DNA of 8,356 nt from Hyphomicrobiales bacterium (GCA_027487195.1 JAIYEB010000384.1:1-8356); one strand, 5' to 3'; positions 1-5,636 are shown, counted from the first letter of the stretch. Made by a program: numbers and translations. The notes: generated by a model not told the origin, from the sequence alone.

Positions 1-1089
1 CGCATCCATCAGGTCGAGAAGCTCTCGGCCATGGGCTCGCTCCTCGCCGGGGTCGCGCACGAGTTGAACAATCCGCTCGCGATCCTGGTCGCGCAGTCGA
101 CCCTCCTCAAGGAAAAGGCTGAGACGGACGACGTCCGCAAGCGTGCGGAGCGAATTCACGCCGCTGCCGAGCGTTCCGGGCGCATCGTCAAGAGCTTCCT
201 GGCCCTTGCTCGCGAGAGCGCACCCACGCGCGAGATGATTCGCCTCGATGTGCTCGTCGAGGCAACGCTGGAAATGCTCGCCTATGGCTTGCGAACCTCG
301 GGAATTGAGGTGGAGCGCGCGTTCGACGCGGACATGCCTCCTTCAAGCATCGATCCCGACATGATCCGTCAGGTGATCGCGAACCTCGTCCTGAACGCCC
401 AGCAGGCGCTCGTTGGAATTGAACCTCCGCGCCGCATCGCTGTCCGCATTACAGGGGCCGGCGATCACGTGGTCATGGAGGTCGAAGACAACGGGCCCGG
501 CGTGTCGGCTGACGCGGCACCGCGCGTGTTCGACCCCTTCTTCACGACCAAATCCGTCGGAGTCGGAACCGGAATCGGGCTCGCAATCTGCAAGGACATC
601 GTCCAGGCACACGAGGGCACGCTCGAGCTCATCCAGCGTCCCGGTCGCGGTGCCTTGTTCCGCGTCACGCTGCCCCACGGTCATGCAACGCACGCGCGTC
701 CGGAGCCCGGCGGTTCACTGCGCGTTTCGTCCGACCGAATTCTCATCGTCGACGATGAGATCGACGTTGGGCAAAGCCTGGCCGATGTTCTGGACATGCT
801 CGGCCACAGCGCGCTCGTTCTCACGTCCGCCCACGAAGGGCTCGAGCGCGCCGCGCGCGAACCGTTTGACCGCGTCTTTGTCGATCTGCGTATGCCAGAG
901 ATGAGCGGCCACGCGTTCATAGACCGGCTCCGGGAAGTCGCGCCCGGGCTCGCGGCCCGGGCCGTCCTCGTCACCGGCGATACGGTGCGCGGTCCGGCCC
1001 TCCTTCTCGGTGGCCGGACCGATGTTTATCTGATGGAAAAGCCCTTCACGATCGAGTCGGTCAGGAGCGCGCTCGAGGCGAAGGACTGA
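1..1089 (+). CDS. Hybrid sensor histidine kinase with C-terminal receiver domain (5' end outside window)
   Basis: This is a two-component sensor kinase that autophosphorylates on His and can pass the phosphate to its own receiver. The frame is open from base 1, and the residues before the ATG at 31 (HQVEKLSAMGS) already match the lead-in to a HisKA domain, so that ATG is internal and the sensory part lies upstream. Counting from that ATG, the H-box is GVAHELNNPL with H10. The N-box is IRQVIANLVLNAQQAL (112-127), the G1 box DNGPG (153-157), the F box FDPFFTTK (167-174) and the G2 box GTGIGLAI (179-186). A receiver runs from about residue 236 to 352, with acidic pocket D241/D242, phospho-acceptor D285 in VDLRMPEMSG, T315 and K337. 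All key residues are present. No Hpt domain follows, so the receiver is probably regulatory or a phosphate sink. It ends 4 bases from the convergent DUF3592 gene. The signal sensed is unknown. Confidence 0.95.
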   Translation, partial: RIHQVEKLSAMGSLLAGVAHELNNPLAILVAQSTLLKEKAETDDVRKRAERIHAAAERSGRIVKSFLALARESAPTREMIRLDVLVEATLEMLAYGLRTSGIEVERAFDADMPPSSIDPDMIRQVIANLVLNAQQALVGIEPPRRIAVRITGAGDHVVMEVEDNGPGVSADAAPRVFDPFFTTKSVGVGTGIGLAICKDIVQAHEGTLELIQRPGRGALFRVTLPHGHATHARPEPGGSLRVSSDRILIVDDEIDVGQSLADVLDMLGHSALVLTSAHEGLERAAREPFDRVFVDLRMPEMSGHAFIDRLREVAPGLAARAVLVTGDTVRGPALLLGGRTDVYLMEKPFTIESVRSALEAKD

Positions 1090-1093
1090 CGGC

Positions 1094-2263
1094 TCAGAAC
1101 GCCTTGGTCAGAGCAAGCACCGCGCCGATCGCGAGCAGTAGACCGACGACGGGAATGGACCACGTCAAGCCGAGCCCGGTCTCGAGGCAGCAATCCTCCG
1201 GGTTTGCCGGATCGTAGAGCACGCGCACCTTGGCGCCGGCCGGGTATCGCTCGGCAATCGCCTGCGCCCATTTCTCACTGCCGCCGACCCGCGTCCCGCG
1301 CCGCAGATTCCGGCTGACATACTCGCGCCCTGCGACCGTGAATGTGTAGTCAATCGTCGGTGTCCATGACGAAACAATCTCCGTTGGTGCCAGAACGCGA
1401 CGCCGACGGATACCGCCGTCGAAGGCCTCGATCACGCTCGACACGATCCGCCCCTCGACGGACGGCCAGTTCGCAATTGCGCGATTGTCGCGCCAGAGGC
1501 GGGCGAACACTGAGAGAAGGATGAACGCGCCGAGCGCGAGCAAACCAGCGCCCCAAGCCCACTTGTTGGGAGTGTGGTTCCGCAGCAGCGCGTCGCCGTT
1601 GGTCACGAACCACATCACGGGCAGCGCGATTGCGGCGAACACCACGAACAGCCAGGCGAGCCCGATGATCGTCTTGCGCCCTTCGTCGGCCTCGAGTTCG
1701 AGCACGGCGCGCATCGGATTCTCGGTATCGTGATAGATGGTGACGCTCGCGCCCACCGGGTAGCGGGCAAGAAGCCCAGCGACCTCTTCCGCCGCGATCT
1801 GTTCGGCGACGCCGATGCGGTTACCCGTGAAGGTCTGAGGTTGGCCCGATGCGTCAACGAGCGTGTATTCGTAGGCGATGTCCGCGATCTTGCGATCCTC
1901 GGGCATGCCTTCCAGACGATGGATCGTGCGGTAGCCCTCCTTCGAACGAATGATCTTACCCGGCGCCGGCGACCAGCCGGCGACGGTGCGGGACTCCAGC
2001 AACTTCAAACCGGCTGCGAGCGCGATCAAGGCGAAGGCCGCGAGAAAGAACAGGAGAACGAACCGCGAGGGTCTCGAATCAAATGCCGCCGGCAACGGAA
2101 AGCCGAGCAGGTCGAAGCCGATCCGCCAGCCCATTGATGGAAGAATCGAGCCGGGCAGGATGACCGCAAACAGCGCAACGACTGCCACGACAGATTTCTG
2201 GTTGTCAGCGAGCCAGCGCGTGAGAGGCGAGGCATTGCTGGGTACGGGTTTGCGCATGGCCAT
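1094..2263 (-). CDS. Membrane protein with two DUF3592 units
   Basis: This is an integral membrane protein of unknown function, 389 aa. Hydrophobic segments lie at about 24-43, 67-88, 198-220, 235-256 and 366-387. Between them are two soluble DUF3592-like units: 97-190 (begins WSPAPGKI, includes a YEYTLVD strand and ends with RYPVGASVTIYHDTENP) and 266-360 (begins WPSVEGRIV, includes IDYTFTVAGREY and ends with RYPAGAKVRVLYDPANPED). The two share the order W-x-x-x-x-G-x-I, Y-x-Y/F-T, RYP-x-GA and a Y-D-x-x-NP end, which points to internal duplication. An in-frame TTG lies at 2299, but the ATG at 2263 is chosen because AAGGAG sits 6 bases before it. The gene follows the SH3-like gene after 16 bases and its ribosome site lies in that gap, so it is probably last in the operon. 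No enzymatic motif is visible. DUF3592 membership is recalled from family pattern, not searched. Confidence 0.88.
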   Translation of the reverse strand: MAMRKPVPSNASPLTRWLADNQKSVVAVVALFAVILPGSILPSMGWRIGFDLLGFPLPAAFDSRPSRFVLLFFLAAFALIALAAGLKLLESRTVAGWSPAPGKIIRSKEGYRTIHRLEGMPEDRKIADIAYEYTLVDASGQPQTFTGNRIGVAEQIAAEEVAGLLARYPVGASVTIYHDTENPMRAVLELEADEGRKTIIGLAWLFVVFAAIALPVMWFVTNGDALLRNHTPNKWAWGAGLLALGAFILLSVFARLWRDNRAIANWPSVEGRIVSSVIEAFDGGIRRRRVLAPTEIVSSWTPTIDYTFTVAGREYVSRNLRRGTRVGGSEKWAQAIAERYPAGAKVRVLYDPANPEDCCLETGLGLTWSIPVVGLLLAIGAVLALTKAF

Positions 2264-2269
2264 GACGAT

Positions 2270-2275
2270 CTCCTT
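2270..2275 (-). promoter_or_regulatory. Shine-Dalgarno site AAGGAG for the DUF3592 gene
   Basis: Read on the minus strand, AAGGAG is followed by six bases and then ATG at 2263. It decides the start against the upstream in-frame TTG (2299) and the second ATG (2257, two codons later). It lies in the 16-base gap after the SH3-like gene stop. Confidence 0.8.
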
Positions 2276-2279
2276 GATC

Positions 2280-2576
2280 TCAGCCGCAGTCCGCGACAAG
2301 CGCGTTGTGAACGAATCCGGCGCCGCGATGCGGCCTGCCGTCGAGGCGCTCGCGGCCGCGCCACCAGCGCACAGTTTCCCAGGCGCCGACGCGTTCGCCT
2401 CTGATTTCGACCTCGTCGCCGACGCGCATCCGCGCGACGACGGTTGCCGAGGTTGAGGGCGCAGCGCGCAGGGCGACGAAGCCGTCGGATGTGGCGCGCA
2501 CTTCGCAGAAAGCGGTCGCGGAGGCGTTGGACGCGAACGCGCCGAGGAGTGCGGCGGCGAGGACGAAGCGGTTCAT
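2280..2576 (-). CDS. Small secreted SH3-like protein
   Basis: This is a predicted exported protein of 98 aa. Residues 1 to about 21 (MNRFVLAAALLGAFASNASA) form a Sec signal peptide with an A-x-A end. The mature part looks like one bacterial SH3 (SH3b) fold: VALRAAPSTSATVVARMRVGDEV (34-56) is the typical 'lR..Ps....v...l..Gd.v' pattern and GAGFVHNALV (85-94) the closing 'GWVh...L' strand. Such domains bind peptidoglycan or metal-peptide ligands in known relatives; binding here is inferred. Two Cys, C24 and C97, bracket the domain and could form a disulfide in the periplasm. The ATG at 2576 overlaps the stop of the upstream membrane-protein gene as ATGA, so translation is probably coupled. The frame stays open upstream of this ATG, but that stretch is arginine-rich and lies antiparallel to nothing but the other gene's frame, so it is not used. 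Confidence 0.82.
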   Translation of the reverse strand: MNRFVLAAALLGAFASNASATAFCEVRATSDGFVALRAAPSTSATVVARMRVGDEVEIRGERVGAWETVRWWRGRERLDGRPHRGAGFVHNALVADCG

Positions 2577-3046
2577 TTTGTGCTCACGGGTTTCGATGCA
2601 AAAAAGCGAGTGGCAAGGAGGGCGCCGATAATGGCGCAGGCGGCCCAGGCGATCGTCGGCGTCCAGAGCACCGCGAAGGCGAGTTCGAAGCTCCGGATAT
2701 CGTTGATCATCAAACGGGCGAGGCTGCCGATCACCATTGCGACCGGCCAGCCGACGAGCGCGCCGACGGCGCCTCCGGCGAGGGTTGCGAACACCGGGCG
2801 TCCGGTCCCGCCGGTTTTGGCCTGGTTCCGACCGCGCCACCTCGCCGCGAGGACCCCCGCGACCAAGCCACCGACGATGGCGAAACCAGGCGCGATGATG
2901 AAGGCGAGCGCCATGTGCCCGCCACCATCGCGGTCGACGACACCGATCAGCGACCAGACCAGGACCGTGCCAAACAGGACGATCGCGTAGGTCGCGACCA
3001 CGCCGGCGACGAAGCCAAGACAGGCGCGGATCAGGAGGTGAGGCAT
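2573..3046 (-). CDS. Multi-pass inner-membrane protein of unknown function
   Basis: The product is 157 aa from the ATG at 3046 (MPHLLIRACLGF). It has about four hydrophobic segments: 8-36, 45-67, 84-108 and 122-146. They are joined by a short acidic loop (VDRDGGGH, 37-44), a basic loop (RWRGRNQAKTGGTGR, 69-83) and a loop near 111-120. It ends with a basic tail. The glycine- and alanine-rich helices (GGLVAGVLA, GGAVGALVGW) resemble small packing helices, but I do not recognise the family. An in-frame ATG at 3187 would add 47 residues rich in Arg, Pro, His and Gly, and would give an ATGA overlap with the transpeptidase stop. The shorter start is preferred because the protein then begins at the first membrane helix, though its ribosome site (GGAA, about 9 bases upstream) is weak. 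It probably sits with the transpeptidase and SH3 proteins as an envelope component. Confidence 0.72.
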   Translation of the reverse strand: MPHLLIRACLGFVAGVVATYAIVLFGTVLVWSLIGVVDRDGGGHMALAFIIAPGFAIVGGLVAGVLAARWRGRNQAKTGGTGRPVFATLAGGAVGALVGWPVAMVIGSLARLMINDIRSFELAFAVLWTPTIAWAACAIIGALLATRFFASKPVSTK

Positions 3047-3165
3047 GGGAGCGGTTCCAGCGCGCAGAGGGCTGTCGCGCGGCGGGGCCGGCAGCGGATG
3101 ACGACCGCCGCCGAACAAACCGCCGTGACGGCGAGAAGGGTTGCTGGAATGAATCCGGACGTCAT
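3031..3165 (-). CDS. Possible small membrane protein, 44 aa (tentative)
   Basis: This short ORF fills most of the gap between the transpeptidase stop and the preferred start of the 157-aa membrane protein, in a different frame from the latter. It begins MTSGFIPATLLAVTAVCSAA and ends PLPCLTS. Residues about 5-23 are a continuous hydrophobic stretch, followed by a basic patch RCRPRR, the layout of a single-span peptide with its C-terminus inside. It starts 18 bases after the upstream stop and overlaps the start of the next gene by 16 bases. Against it: no Shine-Dalgarno site is visible before the ATG, and GC-rich DNA gives such ORFs by chance. The alternative is that the 157-aa protein starts at 3187 and covers this stretch. 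Confidence 0.27.
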   Translation of the reverse strand: MTSGFIPATLLAVTAVCSAAVVIRCRPRRATALCALEPLPCLTS

Positions 3166-3183
3166 GATCGCGTGACGCCGGGT

Positions 3184-3783
3184 TCATTCGACGACGACGA
3201 CGCGAGTGCCGACCCGGACTCGGGCGTGCAGGTCGATCACGTCATCGTTCATCATGCGGATGCATCCGGAAGACACGGCCTGGCCGATCGTGGCCGGCTC
3301 ATTTGAACCATGGATGCGCCAGAGGGTGGAGCCAAGATACAAGGCACGAGCCCCAAGAGGGTTGTCGCGACCGCCCGCCATGAAGCGCGGCAAATCGGGA
3401 CGGCGCGCGAGCATTTGCGCCGGCGGGCGCCAGTCCGGCCACTCAGCTGTGCGCGTGATGGTCTGCGTGCCGGTCCAGGCAAAGCCTTCCCGTCCGATCC
3501 CGACCGCGTAGCGCATCGCCTTTCCGTCGTGCATCACGAAGGTCAGGCTCCGTTCCGAGTTATCTATGATGATCGTTCCGGGCGCGTGCTGGCCGGAATA
3601 CTCGACCATGCGGCGTGTCGAGCCCGCGACCGTGGTCGATGCGGTCCCTGAGAGCAGTGCCAGATCCGCTTGGTGCGTCGCGGCTATGTCGTCGTGCTGC
3701 GCGGCCTTCGCTGGCAAACCAACTGTGACTGCCGCGAAGACGACGGCGGCGGCGAGAAGGGCGTTTCGATGGAATTGGGACAT
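3184..3783 (-). CDS. Secreted L,D-transpeptidase (YkuD family)
   Basis: L,D-transpeptidases form 3-3 cross-links in peptidoglycan or attach proteins to it, using a periplasmic catalytic Cys. The protein is 199 aa, within the range for the short alphaproteobacterial type. Residues 1-28 (ending LPAKAA) are a Sec signal. The YkuD domain covers about 69-199. It has an N-terminal strand GTIIIDNSERSLTFV, YAVGIGREGFAWTGTQTI (92-109), WPDWRPPAQM (115-124), the NPLGARALYLG strand (141-151), and the active-site block with H158 (IHGSNEP) and SSGCIRM (171-177) containing nucleophile C174 and R176. All catalytic residues are present. There is no separate peptidoglycan-binding domain, which the SH3-like protein downstream might supply (inference). 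The ATG at 3783 follows the 96-aa secreted protein gene after 45 bases; GAGAG lies about 10 bases upstream. Confidence 0.93.
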   Translation of the reverse strand: MSQFHRNALLAAAVVFAAVTVGLPAKAAQHDDIAATHQADLALLSGTASTTVAGSTRRMVEYSGQHAPGTIIIDNSERSLTFVMHDGKAMRYAVGIGREGFAWTGTQTITRTAEWPDWRPPAQMLARRPDLPRFMAGGRDNPLGARALYLGSTLWRIHGSNEPATIGQAVSSGCIRMMNDDVIDLHARVRVGTRVVVVE

Positions 3784-3828
3784 GGTCTTGGCTCTCGTGC
3801 GAGTGGATGGGGGTGATGGGATTTGAAT

Positions 3829-4119
3829 TCAGCCGGCGCGGCGGTCGATCGGGATGACGCGGGTGGGGCGCGGCCGGGGTTCGCCGGAGAAGCCGCACTC
3901 CGGAGGGGCGTAGGGCCAGGCCATGCTGGCGCAGCCATCGGGAACGCGGCGGGTCGTCTCGGAGGTCCGCGAGATCGGAACGCGTGCCTGGTCCTTGGGC
4001 CCGACCGTCTGGACGGTTGCGGTGGCCGCTCCGGTGCTGGGCAGCGCCAAGGCGGCGCCGGCGATGGCGAGCGTCAGGGCGGCGAGGGTGGCGGAGATGG
4101 TACGGATACGATGCGACAT
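3829..4119 (-). CDS. Small secreted protein with Cys-WPY-Cys tail
   Basis: The product is 96 aa and of unknown function. Residues 1 to about 26 (MSHRIRTISATLAALTLAIA and following) are a signal peptide. The middle (30-60) is polar and looks unstructured. The conserved-looking part is C63-ASMA-WPY-APPE-C75, a two-cysteine loop around Trp-Pro-Tyr. Short exported proteins with this 'C...WPY...C' pattern are common in rhizobia-like genomes; this is from memory, not a search, and no function is established that I know of. The tail is Arg/Pro rich. The ATG at 4119 is chosen over an in-frame upstream ATG at 4143 because TGGAGG lies 5 bases before it and the signal peptide then begins properly. It is the first gene of the minus-strand run, so the operon promoter should lie upstream, beyond 4130. 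Confidence 0.78.
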   Translation of the reverse strand: MSHRIRTISATLAALTLAIAGAALALPSTGAATATVQTVGPKDQARVPISRTSETTRRVPDGCASMAWPYAPPECGFSGEPRPRPTRVIPIDRRAG

Positions 4120-4124
4120 GTTTG

Positions 4125-4130
4125 CCTCCA
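4125..4130 (-). promoter_or_regulatory. Shine-Dalgarno site TGGAGG for the 96-aa secreted protein
   Basis: Read on the minus strand, TGGAGG is followed by five bases (CAAAC) and the ATG at 4119. This is the best ribosome site in the minus-strand cluster and decides the start against the ATG at 4143. Confidence 0.8.
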
Positions 4131-4245
4131 AGGTGTGCGGCAAACAACGCCGGCACTCATGGAGGCCTTGATGGACCCCGAGTGTTTCGATCCGCCGACG
4201 TCAAAGCGTACGCTGTGTTTCGCCGGGGGCGGCATTGTTTCAGTC

Positions 4246-4259
4246 GGCTGTGAACAGCC
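4246..4259. promoter_or_regulatory. Perfect inverted repeat GGCTGT-GA-ACAGCC
   Basis: Two 6-base arms are separated by 2 bases, about 130 bases upstream of the first gene of the envelope operon. The symmetry and short spacer suit a dimeric-regulator site more than a stable hairpin, since a 2-base loop is too tight. No cognate regulator can be named, and a single dyad of this size can arise by chance. Confidence 0.3.
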
Positions 4260-4608
4260 CTATCCGCCGATCACGTGCGGCACGAACCGGGCGCTGTCGC
4301 GCGTCACCGGTCCGTTCGTTCATTTCATCCCGTTCAACCTGGACGCAGCGCGCCCATCGAACGGCAGGCGACCTGCGGCAGTGTTTCCAGAAAGATTGGG
4401 CATGGCCGGAGACAGCAGGTTGCCCCCAGAGACAGTTCGCCCGCTGTCCTTATCGGGAGGCCATTTACAATTGATTCTATTGAGACTTCTGTTTCTTCTA
4501 CGCGAGCCAATTGTGGCCCAGTCATTCTCGTCACGCGTGTTGCGGTCCATAATTTTGCTCAAGGCATTGGGGGTGGGTCTGCCGCGCTGGCTCATGGACC
4601 GGCCCTGT

Positions 4609-4614
4609 GATAAT
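4609..4614 (+). promoter_or_regulatory. Possible -10 element GATAAT directly before the LysR gene
   Basis: GATAAT matches the TATAAT consensus at five of six bases and ends 9 bases before the LysR ATG. Transcription from it would begin at or next to the ATG, giving a leaderless message, which fits the absence of a Shine-Dalgarno site. No good -35 element lies 16-18 bases upstream, so support is weak. Confidence 0.25.
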
Positions 4615-4623
4615 CTTCCACTC

Positions 4624-5547
4624 ATGCGTACCGATATCCTTGGGCTTCAAGCATTCGTAAGTATTGCAGAAAGAGGCAGTTTTCATGCCGCTGCCGCGCA
4701 CTTGAACCTATCCCAGACCGCGCTGAGCCACCGCATTCGCAAGCTTGAAGAATCTCTTGCAACGCAACTTCTGCTGCGCACGACGCGGCAGGTTGCACTG
4801 ACGCCTGCAGGTTCGGAGCTGCTCCCCAAGGCCCGCAAGATCTTTGAGGATCTTGGCACAGCCATGGGAGACCTGCGCGCGACGGTCACGGCGCGCCAGG
4901 AACGGATCGTCTTTGGCTGTCTGCCGACGGTCGCCGTTCATGTGATCCCCGGCGTCCTGTCGGCATTCGCCCGCGACTGGCCTGAAATTGCAGTCCATGT
5001 TTTCGATAGTTCCGCGACAGAGATTGCAGAGCGTGTCCAATCCGGGGATGCCATGTTCGGTATCACCATTATGGCGGCCGATCGCTGGAACCTCGAGATG
5101 AAGCCGCTTGCCCGCGAGCCGTTTGTGTTGGTCTGCCACAAGGACATGGCGATTGCCTCGGAGCGGGTTCTTAACTGGTCGCAACTGAACGATGTGCCTC
5201 TGGTCAGGATCAGCGCGGAGACCGGCAACCGTATCCTGATCGACGATGCGCTTGGCGCGCGGAGCGAGACCTTGCCCTGGCGCTATGAGGTGCAGCGGAT
5301 CACGACTGCAATCGGCCTTGCCCGCTCAGGCGTGGTGGCTGTGATTGTGCCACAACTCGCCTTTCATGCGACTGAAATGAAAAGTCTTGTTTCCATTCCG
5401 CTCCGCGCTCCTGCGATCACCCGCACGCTTGGCGTGATCACACGAAAAGACACGATCCTGAGCGCGCCGGCGCAAACCTTCCTCGATCTCATCAAGGCCT
5501 CGCTTGCCAAGCACATTGATACGCAGGTCAATCCGACTCATATATGA
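4624..5547 (+). CDS. LysR-type transcriptional regulator
   Basis: The product is 307 aa, the usual LysR length. It is a DNA-binding activator or repressor that answers to a small ligand, normally an intermediate of the pathway beside it. The N-terminus is the standard winged helix-turn-helix: MRTDILGLQAFVSIAERGSF, then AAAHLNLSQTALSHRIRKLEE (23-43) and LLRTTRQVALTPAG (50-63). A linker helix runs to about 90, and an effector domain from about 93 to 295 (ERIVFGCLPTVAVHVIPGVL; FGITIMAADRW; REPFVLVCHKD; GVVAVIVPQLAF). The frame is open far upstream, but the ATG at 4624 fits family N-termini exactly; the ATG at 4594 would add ten residues with no support. It points the same way as the catabolic operon and ends 89 bases before it, unlike the common divergent layout. 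The likely target is the leader at 5548-5636, and it may also autoregulate. Confidence 0.92.
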   Translation: MRTDILGLQAFVSIAERGSFHAAAAHLNLSQTALSHRIRKLEESLATQLLLRTTRQVALTPAGSELLPKARKIFEDLGTAMGDLRATVTARQERIVFGCLPTVAVHVIPGVLSAFARDWPEIAVHVFDSSATEIAERVQSGDAMFGITIMAADRWNLEMKPLAREPFVLVCHKDMAIASERVLNWSQLNDVPLVRISAETGNRILIDDALGARSETLPWRYEVQRITTAIGLARSGVVAVIVPQLAFHATEMKSLVSIPLRAPAITRTLGVITRKDTILSAPAQTFLDLIKASLAKHIDTQVNPTHI

Positions 5548-5636
5548 GACTCTTGCATGAAATGGTGTAGTTTGATCATTTGATTGCTGAGTGGGGCGAG
5601 CCCACGATTTGATATCGTGTGAAAGGTCGAGCGAAC
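5548..5636 (+). promoter_or_regulatory. Leader/operator region of the catabolic operon
   Basis: This is the only gap between the LysR gene and the three-gene operon, so it is the natural place for promoter and LysR site. It holds three direct copies of TTTGAT (5571-5576, 5579-5584, 5608-5613) and two perfect inverted repeats: GTGGG-GCGAG-CCCAC (5591-5605) and CACGAT-TTGAT-ATCGTG (5603-5619). The two repeats share bases 5603-5605, so they cannot both fold in one transcript. I did not find a centred T-N11-A LysR box in the second dyad. AAAGGT (5622-5627) is the likely ribosome site for the GTG at 5637. No strong sigma-70 pair was seen. Confidence 0.5.

Larger units (their letters stand above)
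4120..4623. other. Intergenic stretch between divergent clusters, no convincing gene
   Basis: About 500 bases separate the start of the envelope operon (leftward) from the LysR gene (rightward). Frames here are open on both strands, but none has a ribosome site, a recognisable motif or a sensible N-terminus. The stretch should carry the envelope-operon promoter near its left end and the LysR promoter near its right end; no clear -35/-10 pair stands out for either. GC content falls clearly at about 4461-4500, within which ATTGA occurs twice 9 bases apart (4470 and 4479). A GCCA-ATTG-TGGC dyad lies at 4506-4517 and a stronger dyad at 4246-4259. No tRNA, transposase remnant or attachment site was recognised. 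Confidence 0.6.

Noticed and set aside
2264..2299. TTG start giving the DUF3592 protein 12 more residues
   Set aside because: The AAGGAG site lies inside that extension, correctly placed for the ATG at 2263, and the extension overlaps the end of the SH3-like gene.
3823..4623. Continuous plus-strand frame upstream of, and in frame with, the LysR gene (about 267 extra codons)
   Set aside because: It runs antisense through the 96-aa secreted protein and the spacer, is Gly/Arg/Ala rich without motifs, and LysR proteins begin at or near the ATG at 4624.
4320..4625. Minus-strand ORF of about 100 codons in the spacer before the LysR gene
   Set aside because: It has no ribosome site, an Arg/Asn/Ser-rich composition with no family pattern, and spans the likely LysR promoter.
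5591..5605. GTGGG-GCGAG-CCCAC hairpin as a terminator of the LysR gene
   Set aside because: The stem is only 5 base pairs and no run of T follows it; it is kept as part of the operon leader.
5619..5636. GTG at 5619 as start of the dehydrogenase
   Set aside because: It falls on the last bases of the leader dyad and no ribosome site precedes it, while AAAGGT is well placed for GTG 5637.
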